A stretch of 64,000 nucleotides of DNA from Penelope pileata (Eukaryota > Chordata > Aves > Galliformes > Cracidae): contig WBMW01005528.1 of the NCBI GenBank assembly GCA_013396635.1, positions 142,768 to 206,767 on the forward strand, given 5' to 3'. The notes under the pieces were generated by a model. It searched no databases, had not been told where the DNA came from, and worked only from the letters and a program-made list of their open reading frames with translations. Positions 48,324 through 59,447 of the stretch are shown here, piece after piece; the first letter of the stretch is position 1, and the number at the start of each line of letters is the position of its first letter. A program made the translations under genes and the position numbers.

Positions 48324-51300
48324 CTATGGGAGGAGAGAAGGGGAAACACAGGGCAGTGAGGGGCAATGCAGGGGGCACAGCTGGGGGGCTCCAAGGCCTC
48401 TCCCCTCCATCCTTATCCCCATGTGCAGGGGCATGCTGCGCTCCGCTCCAGGGCTGGGTCTCCTCCATCCCACTGGGGTGCAGGTCCTGCTCCTGCCATG
48501 CTGCACGGCACAGGGATGCTCTGGTCCTCCTGCTGCCAAGGGCAGTTTGTTTCTCTTGCTGGCTGTGATCTGTTGGTGAGCTAAAAATAAAAAGGCTAGC
48601 GAAGGGCAGGAGGAGAAAGGAAGGGGGAGTTCAGCCCTGGTTGCCAAACGGTGCAGCACTGAGAAAATTTGGGGATGTATCTCTCAAGGTTATTAAAACC
48701 AGAACTGAGCATACTTCTCCAGCTTTTAGGGAGAATGAAGATTTATGGAAGGGCTTAGGGCTTTATTTTTCTGCCCCATTTGACAGTTATCTGACCTCTG
48801 CAGGTATTTTGTTCTGCACACACAGAGCTGTTTCCCACTCATCTTTCCTGGATACCACCACACTGGGATTTTCAGCAATCCTTGCAAGCTAATCTGCAGG
48901 CTTCCTGCTCCTGTTGGCAGGGGCTGCATACTGCCCTGCTCAGAAAGGCCACATCAGCCAGAGGGAAGGTCTATTTACTGCCCCCAGGGATGTTGCAAAA
49001 TGCAGAGTGGCACAGCTGCACCTGCACAGGGATTTGCTCTGCCAGGGTCAGGGAGAACAGTTCCTGGGAATATATTTCTGCAAAACACGAGTTATTGAAA
49101 GACCCTCAAGTCCTTAGGATTTGGGCCTTCCTGGGACTTTCTGTTGTGTCCCACCAGGGAAACAAGCACACACAGGGCCAGCCAGTATGGACTGCACTTG
49201 AGGTGGCATCTCCAGCCATGGCCAAGCCACCTGAGCTGCTGTTCCAACTGCCCTCTGCAGACAGTTGACATCTTTAGAAATGACTGGGAGAAAAACACAG
49301 GCACACAGACAGCACAGTGTTCTTCGAGGTACTGTGACACATCAGATCACGGTGCGAGCTGCAAACAGTAGAAGAGATTCATAACCACACAATAAAATCA
49401 CAAGTAAGAAGATAAAAAAAAAAATATACCAACCGTTTGTCAGGATACTGTTGCACTGTCCTCCTGAGAGTTAAATGTGACTGACCATGGGAGAGCCATG
49501 CATGCCAGGTAGAGAGAGGCCAGAAAACCACCAGGACGTAGAAGGACAGGGACAGAAAATGCTGACAACTCAGTGCACACTCAGTGACACGTGGCACTGC
49601 CCATCCATCTGCAACACTTATCCATGTAGTCCTGTTTCAAACCAGTGCTTGGTCTGGGAGCCTGGGGTCTCAGTTGCTGTTCTGTCTCTGCAGGCTGCAT
49701 GAGGTTTACAACTGGGGCCACTGGGAACTGGCTGCGTGCACAAAGCTTGGTGGGTTTTGCAAAAATCACTCCTTTCCCTTTTTCTGTGTTACTGTATTTG
49801 CCTGTGGCAGATGCCATATGGCAGTGAAGGGTAACAGGATGGGATGGGTGACAGGTCTTGTTAGAGCTACCAGGAATTACATGCGTGCACGTGTAATGCT
49901 CACAGGAGGAAAGCAGAGTCCAAAAGATAACATCTGCAGCCCTTTTATCCCTCCAAATGCAGTTTGGCTGCATCATGAGAAATATCAGGAAATTAACTCC
50001 AAGTACTCTGTGTCATTGATTAATGACGGTGGGGAAGCATCAAAACAAGATGGTTTCTTTGCATTCCACATTTACTCTGTCCATCTTACTTTGGGTGTCC
50101 CCAGAAAAAAGGAAAACACTGGCACAACTGCACACCTGCTGTAAGCAGATAGTTCCAAATATTAACTAGTACGAAACACTGCTTTTTTCAAAACAAAACA
50201 AACTTTACATTTATGGCTTTTGTGTTTAATAATTTTGTGGTTTGCTTTGGAAAGTCTTCTACGTGCTGGTGGCTTTTTTTTCCAAATGGAAAAGGCAGGA
50301 CAGGTAAAGAGCAAGAAAATAGCAATGCAGAAAGATGGAACAAAGGGCACCAAGTGGCACTGAAATTCCTATTTAAAAAATGGGCCCTGAGCTGATGGTT
50401 GCCCATTCAGCCTCTAAAGTAGCTGACAAACAGATGGGAAAATAAATTAATAAATAAAAGGCAGAGAAGATGGAGAGACAGAGGTACTTGTACTATTAAT
50501 TGATGAAGTGCTCTGTAATTAAGCTATGAGTAATTGCCCTCCAAGGAGCTATGAGGCTGAAGCCTTGGCTTTGCGGCCTTACAGGATGGTGCAGAAAAGC
50601 TGCAGAAGCCATGTCCTTCTTGTGGGCAGAATCAGAGCATACGTGTTTAGTGGCAATGAAATGTGGCTTAGGGAAACAAGGCAGCATCTCCCTTTGTTTG
50701 CCCTTTAAGGTGGAAGTTTGCATGTTCTGCAGGGAACCTCTGCCCTGGGCAGTGGGGATGTCAGCACCTCCACCTGCTTGTATCTGCTGAGTATTTCCTC
50801 CTTCCCTAATCCTCCTGATTTGACTGAGCTCATTATGTGCATCCTGCTAATCCTGTAAGAATTGATACGCACGCGGGAGATTTCTCTTGCTGGAGGAGAG
50901 ATGGCTCACATGAATCACTTGATGAAGAGCTCTGTGGGAGAGCGACCTGTCCACAACACAAATGTTCTGCTACAGGACAAAATACTAGAGCTGCTTCTCT
51001 CTCTCTGTCTTGCTTGCTGACATCTAACACTGTTTGACCTCACAGTAGTTTTTCTTCCCTTAAAAAAACCTTAATTGTGACTACATCAAATTCCAGGCCA
51101 CCAGGCTTGGCACACACAAAGCTTGAAATCTTCCTTTGAATCAATGACTTCACTCCTCCCATGCTCTGGGGATGGTGTGGGAGCTCCCCACAAGGCTCAT
51201 CTTCAGCACAGGAGATGAGATTCTATGATCTGGGGACAACCTGACCTGGTTATATGCAGACTCATCAGCCCAGCCAGGGCACCAACAAGCATGTGCTGCA

Positions 51301-51708
51301 GCAGCACGGTGCCCAGCTCCAGGCTGAGGCATCACACACAGAGTCTCAGGATGAAGCTGTTCTCCCTGGGGACAGCAGCATGGGGACACCAAGTTTCCCC
51401 TTGCCATGATGGGAGCAGCTCAGGAGGCAGCAGCACCCTGGACAAGTGCCCAGGCACACCAGTGTGTCCCCTCTGATGCAGGAAAAAACTCAACAGCTGC
51501 TCCTAGCTTTAAAGCCAGGCAGAGTGCTGGCCACCGAAAGCGTCCCCATTGGGTTTTGCTTCTTTTCATCTCAAGTATTCCACCTTAAATGTTTTAATTG
51601 CAACTTGTGATGGTGATTAGTCCAGCATGCAGAGTGCAACAGGTCCGGCCATACCAAAGCAGACGACGTGCTCTGATTCAGACTAGAGGGCCAGGGTTAG
51701 CCACTTAC
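48324..51708 (-). other. COL5A1: COL5A1 intron after the alternative exon pair
   Basis: About 3.4 kb, the longest intron visible. No repeat or exon recognised inside it. Confidence 0.8.
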
Positions 51709-51777
51709 CAAAGACCCCCGCTTGTATTGACTATACCATGTGGAAGGCTGTTCTTTGGGCCAACGAGCCATTTTACT
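51709..51777 (-). CDS. COL5A1: COL5A1 alternative COLFI exon, downstream copy (exon 64 pair, second)
   Basis: 69 bp, phase 0 at both ends, 23 codons: SKMARWPKEQPSTW followed by YSQYKRGSL. Acceptor ACAG at 51781-51778, donor GTAAGT from 51708. It shares WPKE-P--W and KRG-L positions with the upstream copy but changes about half the residues, so it encodes an alternative form of the same COLFI segment. Either copy joins in frame to LSYVD. Only 54 nt separate it from the upstream copy, so use of one should exclude the other. Confidence 0.95.
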
Positions 51778-51831
51778 CTGTAAAATATGACACGGGTTAA
51801 AGAAAACTGAAAGCACTGAGATGCATCTTAC
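51778..51831 (-). promoter_or_regulatory. COL5A1: 54-nt intron between the alternative exons
   Basis: It runs from GTAAGATGCA to ATATTTTACAG. The best branch-point match, CTTTAAC, puts the A about 35 nt from the 5' splice site and about 19 nt from the AG. Vertebrate introns generally need more than about 50 nt between 5' splice site and branch point, so this intron is probably not removable on its own. Confidence 0.75.
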
Positions 51832-51900
51832 CAGTTTACCGCGCTTGAATTCACTGAACCAGGAGCCTGGGTTTTCCTTTGGCCAAGAAGTAATTCTAGC
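51832..51900 (-). CDS. COL5A1: COL5A1 alternative COLFI exon, upstream copy (exon 64 pair, first)
   Basis: 69 bp, phase 0 at both ends, 23 codons: ARITSWPKENPGSW followed by FSEFKRGKL. Acceptor TAG at 51903-51901 and donor GTAAGA from 51831. It fits between KSEG of the previous exon and LSYVD of the next, and resembles the constitutive segment of COL11A1. A 39-nt polypyrimidine tract (51920-51958) lies upstream. It is one of two interchangeable exons; a mutually exclusive pair at this position is known in human COL5A1 (64A/64B). I do not assert which letter applies to which copy. Confidence 0.95.
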
Positions 51901-51919
51901 CTAGTTTGTGGACGGCAAT

Positions 51920-51958
51920 GAGGAAAGAGAGAAAGAAAAAAAAAAAAAAGAAAGAAAG
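51920..51958 (-). promoter_or_regulatory. COL5A1: 39-nt polypyrimidine tract upstream of the first alternative exon
   Basis: Uninterrupted purines on the plus strand, so C/U only in the pre-mRNA (CTTTCTTTC, a run of U, CTTTCTCTCTTTCCTC). It ends about 20 nt before the exon. It could serve as a strong U2AF site or be bound by PTB-type repressors. Role in exon choice is inference. Confidence 0.6.
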
Positions 51959-53559
51959 TTACATTCAGTTCCACGAGCAGAGTCTGCATGTCTTATTGTA
52001 ATGCCTGACTTCTTCTAAAAGCATGTTTTCTTAATCTTTATACACCAGTAACAAGACCAGCCAGCAGAGCCCTCAGGTGCCAGCAGCCTCTCGAGCAGAA
52101 GGAGATGCCACTGCTTGGCACCAGCCTCCTTTGCTAAGGGCTAATGATTGCTAATTCTAGATACTTTGGATGCAAAACCAGCAGAGCAGTCTATTGGCAG
52201 GAGAGCTAAAAGGAAAGACAGAGGGGAAAAAAGAGAAATATTAACGGTGAAAACGCTGGTAATGGAGGAGGCTGCTGTCACTCTGACATCAAATCCAGAT
52301 GCCGTGGGGCTAGGAAAGGCAAAGAGCATCATTAATGAAAAGCCTCTGACTGCCACCCGAGGTTGGCAGCACACAGGGTAGTGCAGGCAGCATCCTCCTG
52401 TCAGTGCTGGACCAGTGAGCATGATAGAGCTCCAGCCACCTGGAGCAGCACAGGGGGTGACCTTGACAAGAAGCACGCTGGCACAGCATCCCTTATGGCA
52501 GCCCCACCCGAGCAGCTGAATCACTTTTTTCCACTCAGAGCACAAGGAAGGAGCATGGCTGCTGTGTGCTCCCCTACACTTCTGCTGTAAATCTCTCTAA
52601 AAGCAATGGTCAAACTTGGTGTCTTGGAGACTGCAGGTGTCTTGGGACTGTCCTTTCCTTTCCAGTCTGCAAACCATAAAGCAAATCAGCCAGCTTCTAC
52701 TGCATTAAGGATGGATTGAAAGGGGATATGTCTTAAACTCTGCTGTGGCTTATAATAAAACCATTCATCCAACACTTAATGCTGCTGTGATAGCTGTTCT
52801 AATTCCTCTACACGGAAAAACAGCAGGCTGAGCCTCTCTCTCATTTACAGCAGTATTGCACCAGTGTAGCACAATTTGCGTTTGAGGAGCATCACAGCCT
52901 GTGTCCAGCAGAGTGGATCCATGGTGGGGAGAGCAGCTCCACAAAACAGAGTGCATGGATATGCAACAAAAACTAGGAGAATGGGTGAGCTAAGAACATC
53001 TGCACACGTCAACACAATCAATCTTGTGCATCGGTGTCCAGCACAGTGCTGAGACTAACTGCACTCATTGAGGAAACCAGACACCACCAGGAAGCACCAG
53101 GGAAAGTTACAGGGGATGAACATTTATCTGCTCTGCATGAAGACAGCGTCGAGGGGTCAGTGGTGCTTGTGCATGCAAACAGGAGAGCAGCAGCCCAGCT
53201 GCAGGAGGGAGGACAAGGAACAAATTAAATGTGAGAAGCCACAGTTGCTGCATCAACACACATTTCTGCTTTTGTAAAGTAAAAAAAAAAGTAATAAGGT
53301 TTTAGCATTTATCATGTCTGAAAAATCGACAAAGTCTAAAACTGAATTACTCAAAAAATTCTTTCCCTTTAGTAAACACATTCCTTATTATTTTAAAGGC
53401 CAGAGTTATATAGCAAAAAACAGTTCAGGTTCTTTAATCTTTACTTCTTGTCTTGGTGTTGTTCAAGTCACCTGAAATGGACAGTCTATGAATATTCACA
53501 TTAGGAAACAATCGCTTATCATCATGATACAGGAGAAAAAGAAAGTCGTGTGGACTTAC

Positions 53560-53672
53560 TCCTTCAGACTTCTTATCAGGAAAGATGCAAGTCTCTCCAC
53601 CAGCTGTGAAATTACAGTAAACTTTAAAAGAGTCCCTGGAACATCCTTGGTTAGGATCAACCCAGTATTCAC
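53560..53672 (-). CDS. COL5A1: COL5A1 COLFI domain exon with calcium-binding loop (about exon 63)
   Basis: 113 bp, starting in phase 1 and ending in phase 0. Encodes EYWVDPNQGCSRDSFKVYC, NFTAGGETCIF and PDKKSEG. DPNQGCSRD is the COLFI calcium-binding loop (Asp, Asn, Gln, Cys, Asp ligands as in other fibrillar procollagens). It carries cysteines 3 to 5 and one N-glycosylation sequon (NFT). Donor GTAAGT into the 1.66-kb intron before the alternative pair. Confidence 0.97.
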
Positions 53673-53979
53673 CTGGATGCATGACAGGGAAGAGAGGAGA
53701 AGAAAGAATCAGCACTGTGAAGGGATGACAACGTGTACTTCAACAGCCATCCTACTGGGGACATTTCATCCCCATCACAGGCTACTATTACACATATTCT
53801 CAGGAAAAACTGTGGTTGGTTCCAGATAATACTGTGGCATCCTTCAGACACATTCCTCATTGGGCAACAAGGGCCAGAGAGTCCCCAAAACCTTCCTCTT
53901 CCTGCACTCAACCTCATTCACTGCATGTAGCTGGGAACCCACTGTGTTTTCCCCATGCCCCCTCTGCCCCAGAACGCAC

Positions 53980-54238
53980 CATCTGGGAAATCAGGGTGAC
54001 AGAGCTGTAGATCCTTGCAGGTACGAGCTGGGTTATGTTGAGTGCCCAATGGATGTTTCATTTGCTCAATTTCCAGTTTCAAGGAATTCAGTGAGCCAAA
54101 GATTTCCTCCATGCCATCTGCATAGTCCATGTAGTTGTCAGCATTTCCATCGTCCACCAGCTGGCTGGCATCGATGTTTCGTCTGGTCCTCTTGGACGAC
54201 TGGATGGGCAGAGGCTGGATGACTTCTCCAGGAGGACC
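53980..54238 (-). CDS. COL5A1: COL5A1 helix end, C-telopeptide and start of C-propeptide (about exon 62)
   Basis: 259 bp, 86 codons plus one base. It begins GPPGEVIQPLPIQ, where the triple helix ends. Next comes a basic cluster KRTRR followed by NIDASQ. RTRR is the proprotein-convertase (furin-type) site at which the pro-alpha1(V) C-propeptide is released, which differs from the BMP-1 site used by type I collagen. A Tyr/Asp-rich stretch (DNYMDYADGMEEIFGSLNSL) and the following LKLEIEQMK form the coiled-coil stalk used in chain association. The exon closes in the COLFI domain with the first two cysteines (CKDLQLC) and PDFPDG. It ends in phase 1, DG split across the junction; donor GTGCGT. Confidence 0.97.
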
Positions 54239-54596
54239 CTGATGCATGAGGAAAGAAGATGCAACTTCTCAGTGGAAGTGGGGAAGAGATGGAAGACATG
54301 ACCAAAGCAGCCACCAGTTCCCAAAAATGGCATCACTAGATCTACACTGGACACGTAAAACACCCATGGTGGTACTGATGAAAACCCCAGCCACCAGGCA
54401 CAGAGACTGTTCCATCTTCTCTTTTCCTCTTCCCATTAGCTAGTTTTTCTCTTCACCTTCTGCTTTCTTCCCTAACATCTCTAAGAGATGTTGCTCCATT
54501 GCCAGGACTCCTGATATGCTGAATCTTTATCTGGAAATCTACATTACAACACCCATTAAGTCTCATTTCACTCTTCACGTAATGGGCTGTACTTAC

Positions 54597-54650
54597 AGGA
54601 GGCCCTGGGGGCCCGGGAAGACCTGATTCACCCTTTGGACCTGTTGGACC
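54597..54650 (-). CDS. COL5A1: COL5A1 triple-helix exon (about exon 61)
   Basis: 54 bp encoding GPTGPKGESGLPGPPGPP. Together with GPPG in the next exon it forms the proline-rich C-terminal cap of the helix, the nucleation end for trimer folding. Acceptor CTAG, donor GTAAGT. Confidence 0.97.
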
Positions 54651-55423
54651 CTAGGTGGAAAGAAAGGAAAAACATGAGTAACCCAAGGAAAAACATTTGT
54701 AACTGATACTACACCCAAAACATTATTTATTTCTATAGTCTCTAGCAGACAAAAGCTTTCTTCCTGTCCTTTTAGGCACACAAAGGGGGTCTCCCATCCC
54801 TGTGTCCCCAGTAAAATGTGTTTTGGTTTTTTTCCGATGCTTGGTAAGAAAAAAAATGTGAAACACTTGGGATTAGGCAGCTAAAGTTTGCTTACGCTTC
54901 CTGCAGAAAAGGAAGAATCTTTCCATGTACAAAAACGTTAACTCTCCAAATCAATTCAACAGATTATAAATCAAATAAAACCTTGAAATTAATAAAACAT
55001 TGAATTCTGCATGGAGAAAAGACTTTAGAAAGTTGCCCAAGAGGAATTTTTAGCTGCCTGAATGTGAGATCTGTAACACGAAGCTTGCTTTAGCGTTGCA
55101 TTTCTCACTGAGTTCCTCGTTTTTCAGCTTGCCACCTCCTGCTTCACAGTCTATTTTTAATACCCTCTGCTTTACAGTAGTAGTTTTTGTCATAAGGACT
55201 ATTCACTGGATTCCTCCTTATGATCTTTACCACACTGGTGTTCAATGAAGTACAATGTGTGTAACAGAAACCTTCCCCAATTATAATTTCTGGGCTTAGC
55301 CTGAAAAGGCTGCATTTGCTACAGCCATCTTTGGCTAATTGCAGCTGATGTGGAGGAGTCACAGCAGGCTGTGCACTTAATAAGAGATCCTCAGCCTCTT
55401 CACTTAACAATGTCTATACTCAC

Positions 55424-55459
55424 TGATGATCCTTTAGCACCTTTGGGACCAGGTGGACC
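55424..55459 (-). CDS. COL5A1: COL5A1 triple-helix exon (about exon 60)
   Basis: 36 bp encoding GPPGPKGAKGSS. The only 36-bp helix exon in the window and the smallest coding exon seen. Acceptor GCAG, donor GTGAGT. Confidence 0.97.
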
Positions 55460-55894
55460 CTGCATAGACAAAAATACAGAAGGGAGTTAGTATCTTTGTT
55501 AGCAGAGAAGTCGGCCTCTCCTTAGAGAGAGACAGAGTACTGGTGTACTAGTTCCGGTGACTTCTTTTTTCTTTTTTTTTTTGCCCATTTTTAACATCCA
55601 TTTCAGCTGAACATTGCTTTTATTTGCAAACATACAAAAAGGATTTGTGTCAGATCAGTTTGCATCGCCCTCACAGGTCTGAGCTGCACATCCCCTCCAG
55701 CTGCCACCCACTGGGTACACCTGTAACTCGTTCAAGTGCTGTTCATGTGCTCAGCTGGGCAATCCCCATTCCCATTAGCACCATCATCTGAGGTCACACC
55801 AGAAGGGCTGTGCTGGGTATCTGGGAACACCAAGGTGACCCCAGAAGGGCTGTGTAGCTCCCCAGGAATTCAAAGATAATTACTGGTCACATAC

Positions 55895-55948
55895 CGGTAA
55901 TCCTGGTGGCCCTGGGGGTCCAATTGGTCCAGAGGGACCTGTGATACC
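55895..55948 (-). CDS. COL5A1: COL5A1 triple-helix exon (about exon 59)
   Basis: 54 bp encoding GITGPSGPIGPPGPPGLP. Acceptor TCAG, donor GTATGT. Confidence 0.97.
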
Positions 55949-56425
55949 CTGAAAAACAAAAGCAGAACAACACCCATTTGCATGCAGCAGTGCTGGCCTA
56001 CAACTATGCAATCAACCTCTGCTCACAGCTGACCACCTGATTCTGGAGGACCCTCAAATTTGAAGCTTAAACTGGTTTTTAAATGCTTGCATGATCCAGG
56101 CAAGAGTATGACTGGGGGCTCTCATTTAGGCACACAGTTCTGCAAGCCATTCTTCCTGACACACACTTGCTGTTACCATCTCTTCAAGTCTATTCAGCTC
56201 TTTTCATAAGATTCTTGACAATCTGCTTTCTGCTAAAATGGGTCATTCTGGAGCACAGCTATATTTCACATGTAGAACAAACCACATTAAGATAGAAAAT
56301 ATTATTCAAAAATTAGCCAACTTCTCTTGCTGAGACTGATCATCTCTGCTACACTGTACCTGCTCAAAGGCAGCAAACTCCACAGTTCAAAAGCATGTTT
56401 GACAAAGGTTTTATAGAACATTTAC

Positions 56426-56533
56426 CTGCTCTCCTTTGGGTCCTGCTGAGCCCTGGGGGCCTGGGAGACCTCGGTCGCCCTTTTCTCCCTGCTCACCCGG
56501 TGGCCCAATAAGACCAATTAAACCTGGATGACC
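56426..56533 (-). CDS. COL5A1: COL5A1 triple-helix exon (about exon 58)
   Basis: 108 bp, 36 residues beginning GHPGLIGLIGPPGEQGEKGD and ending GSAGPKGEQ. Acceptor CTAG, donor GTAAAT. Confidence 0.97.
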
Positions 56534-56908
56534 CTAGGGGAAAATAGAAGATGTTAATTATGATCTCTCTCTGGAGGTAACTGAATGCCAAAGCTACCTA
56601 TGAAAGGCATCTCTAGATACAGAGTCAAATATCTAAGCAAAGTGACAGGAGATTGTAGCTATCCCTGACACCCGGAAGTAGCAGAGCAGAGTGAAAGCTC
56701 TATCCTTTTGCAACAGAAAATGCTACAAACATAGAAAGAGAGCTGCTGCGCTGGAGCACCTGCCCATTTTGTATGTGAACATACATTACATACATTTCTA
56801 CATGATTGAGAATTGTGCCCTAAAGCTAACGGGGTGTTTGCACCTCCCTGTGCCCTGCAACCAGACACAGACACCGGGCCGTGCAGTGGGGTCACACGTA
56901 GCACTCAC

Positions 56909-56962
56909 CTTTTCTCCTTTAGGACCAGAGTCTCCTTTGAGACCAGGCAAACCAGGCGGACC
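56909..56962 (-). CDS. COL5A1: COL5A1 triple-helix exon (about exon 57)
   Basis: 54 bp encoding GPPGLPGLKGDSGPKGEK. The last Lys joins the next exon's GHPG to make a KGH sequence. KGH is the context of the C-terminal helical crosslink lysine in fibrillar collagens; the crosslink role here is inferred. Acceptor AAAG. Confidence 0.96.
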
Positions 56963-57059
56963 CTTTGGGAGACAAAAGGGAAAACAAGGGAGAGAATGAA
57001 TGTATGGAAAAAGCATTCTCCTATTTCAAAAACTCATCAGATTTATGGTCTGAACATAC

Positions 57060-57113
57060 CAATGGGCCTGGAGGACCGTCTGGGCCAGGGGATCCCGGGA
57101 GACCTTGTTCACC
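57060..57113 (-). CDS. COL5A1: COL5A1 triple-helix exon (about exon 56)
   Basis: 54 bp encoding GEQGLPGSPGPDGPPGPL. Acceptor GCAG, donor GTATGT. Only 97 bp of intron precede the next exon. Confidence 0.97.
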
Positions 57114-57531
57114 CTGCAAAACAGCACAATTCCCTCAAACCCATCATTCATGACAGCACTGTTCCCAAGTGGGAATTGTTCTGATTATTCACCCATCCCC
57201 ATCTGGTCACCATGCCAGAGAATTCTTGCCCTGCTCAAATCTCTACTGGAAAAGGGGCTTCTTAGCTCAACGAAACGTTAACCCAGAGAGAGGGCAAGCA
57301 GACCCAACACTGGGATAAAACATCCTGGGAGATGACATTCATCATTATGCTATTTCCACTGAGTAGGATTCATCTGCTGTCGGGCACTTAGGCACAGAAA
57401 TTATCTGCTCCCTTGCAGACAGCACATTACACTGGGAACAGAGCATCTCCCAGGGCAGATGGGTTACAGCAACAACCCTGCCCAGAAGCTTCCTCGGGTG
57501 CGAGAAGTTTTCTCCATTTGGGAATACTCAC

Positions 57532-57639
57532 AACTGGACCAGGAATTCCTCGAAGGCCGTCAGGGCCGGGCTTCCCTGGAGCACCCTGGGGACCAATTGG
57601 GCCTGTCTTTCCAGGAGGTCCTTCCAAACCAGCTTCACC
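57532..57639 (-). CDS. COL5A1: COL5A1 triple-helix exon (about exon 55)
   Basis: 108 bp, 36 residues from GEAGLEGPPGKTGPIGPQG to GLRGIPGPV. Acceptor TCAG, donor GTGAGT. Confidence 0.97.
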
Positions 57640-58373
57640 CTGAATGTAAGAGACAGCAGAGCTTAATTTGCACTGGGGCATCGAGCGATCTTCTCAAAGA
57701 CGCAACGGTTGCTGGCAGGATGTCACAGAGTGAACGCAACTCCCTGCACAGCATATAAAATTTTCCATTTGCTGATTTTCTGACTGCTTCCCTATCCCTG
57801 ATGTGCTGAGGAAAAGTCTCCAAACAACTTTACTTTTCAGCGTTGTCTATTTCTGCTGATTTATAGCAGAAACAGCCCTTTACTGCAAGCTCTCCGGAGC
57901 ATGAAGCTTTCTTTGGTTCCATCCTGGGAGATGTGCTAGCAGAGCACATCCACCGCCATCAGCGTTCCTGTGGCTGCCATGACAATTGGATCTATAATTT
58001 GCAATCCCACTTTACATTTCCCCCATCACCCCTACCAAAACAACCCTGGTCCAATAATGCTGTGGTAGCTCTGGGATATGATGTAGAACTCTGCATGCTG
58101 TATTATTTACAACACATTACATTGCCAAATATGGCAGTCTCTCATTTCAAAACAAGAAAAACATTCCCATGACCTTACCAAGCTCTAATTATCTCTGTGG
58201 AGTTTGTTAAAGATGAAACATACACTTAGATTTGAAACCCGTGGCCCCAAATTCAGGCTAATTTGTTGTAACACATCAAAACCAAATCACTGTCTTTCAA
58301 ATAACAATGTCAGAGAGTGAATGGTTTGCCATACAAAGGACATGGTAGAAGAGAAATCCCATTCAGCTCTCAC

Positions 58374-58427
58374 CTTGGCTCCTTTTTCTCCTTGCCTTCC
58401 TTCAGGACCAGCTGGACCAGGAGGGCC
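58374..58427 (-). CDS. COL5A1: COL5A1 triple-helix exon (about exon 54)
   Basis: 54 bp encoding GPPGPAGPEGRQGEKGAK. Acceptor CTAG, donor GTGAGA. Confidence 0.97.
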
Positions 58428-58805
58428 CTAGAGAAAGCACAAAATAGATGCAAAACACACTCAGACCACTCTGATCTCAGTGGTCCAGCGGAATCACCAA
58501 AACAATGCCACAGCCCCAGAGAAGAGGGCAACATAGAGACAAATCTTTCTGAAAAGCTTTATGAATTAACTTCTTGCTAAACAAATCCCTGGGCTCTACC
58601 AGCAAGAGAGGAAGCGTAGGAATACTTTATATATATATTTTTTGGGGTGCTAGAATCTTTTAAAAAAAAAAAAAACACTAAAAAACCAATGGATTTTATC
58701 TGAAAACTCTCCATTGATTTCCAATGGCTGTGGATGGCATGCCATTTCTTTTTTTTTTTTAAAAAAAAGCACGCTACTGCCTTACATTTACTTTAGATCT
58801 AGTAG

Positions 58806-58826
58806 TAAATTTATTTATTTATTTAA
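58806..58826. repeat. Short TTTA repeat in a COL5A1 intron
   Basis: Four TTTA-type units in an AT-rich stretch within the 445-bp intron at 58428-58872. Confidence 0.7.
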
Positions 58827-58872
58827 AAAAAATCAATACAAGTGGAAAAATATTCCCAAACAATCCGCTTAC

Positions 58873-58926
58873 CCTTTTCCCTGGGGGTCCGGAGGGGCCT
58901 GGCTCTCCCGTGGGACCTGGGGAACC
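58873..58926 (-). CDS. COL5A1: COL5A1 triple-helix exon (about exon 53)
   Basis: 54 bp encoding GSPGPTGEPGPSGPPGKR. Acceptor TTAG, donor GTAAGC. The following intron carries an AT-rich low-complexity block (58.62-58.83 kb). Confidence 0.97.
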
Positions 58927-59393
58927 CTAAATGGAGAGCAGAGGAGAAGAAGCCATAACTGCACCATGAGACATGGGAGGAAGGAGCAGTGTGTAGAACT
59001 CAAGCTGAGATGTAGAGTTTGTGCTAAGCCCTAAGGGTGTGGGTGGTCGGTACAACTTCCGACACCTCCTCGGGGTGCAGGTGGTATCTTGTTTTATCCC
59101 TTCCCACCATGTAATACCATAAGGCATGGAAAATTTAAAATGAAAGGGTAGATTTTGTTTTTCTAGAAGCTACGTTTTGCTTTCTGGATGTATTGCTGAG
59201 CAGCCTAGATGGATGGCAACAGCCAGGCTCACACAGACAGAAGGGAGGAAAGGGCTGGAGAGGAGCAGAGGACCAGTTCAGAGGATGCTGGTGGGAATTA
59301 ATTGCTGTACACATCCTTTTGTGCTAAAGCCCTTGGACCTGCACAAAGAAACCGTGGGGTCTGAGCATAGATCCCGTCCATCCAACTACTCAC

Positions 59394-59447
59394 AGTCTGA
59401 CCAGGTTCGCCATCATCACCTTTGTCACCAGGGGGACCATCTTGACC
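59394..59447 (-). CDS. COL5A1: COL5A1 triple-helix exon (about exon 52)
   Basis: 54 bp encoding GQDGPPGDKGDDGEPGQT, net acidic. Acceptor CTAG, donor GTGAGT. Confidence 0.97.

Noticed and set aside
48031..48468. 145-codon minus-strand frame over the COL5A1 exon
   Set aside because: Out-of-frame shadow of the 234-bp COLFI exon, whose correct frame is certain.
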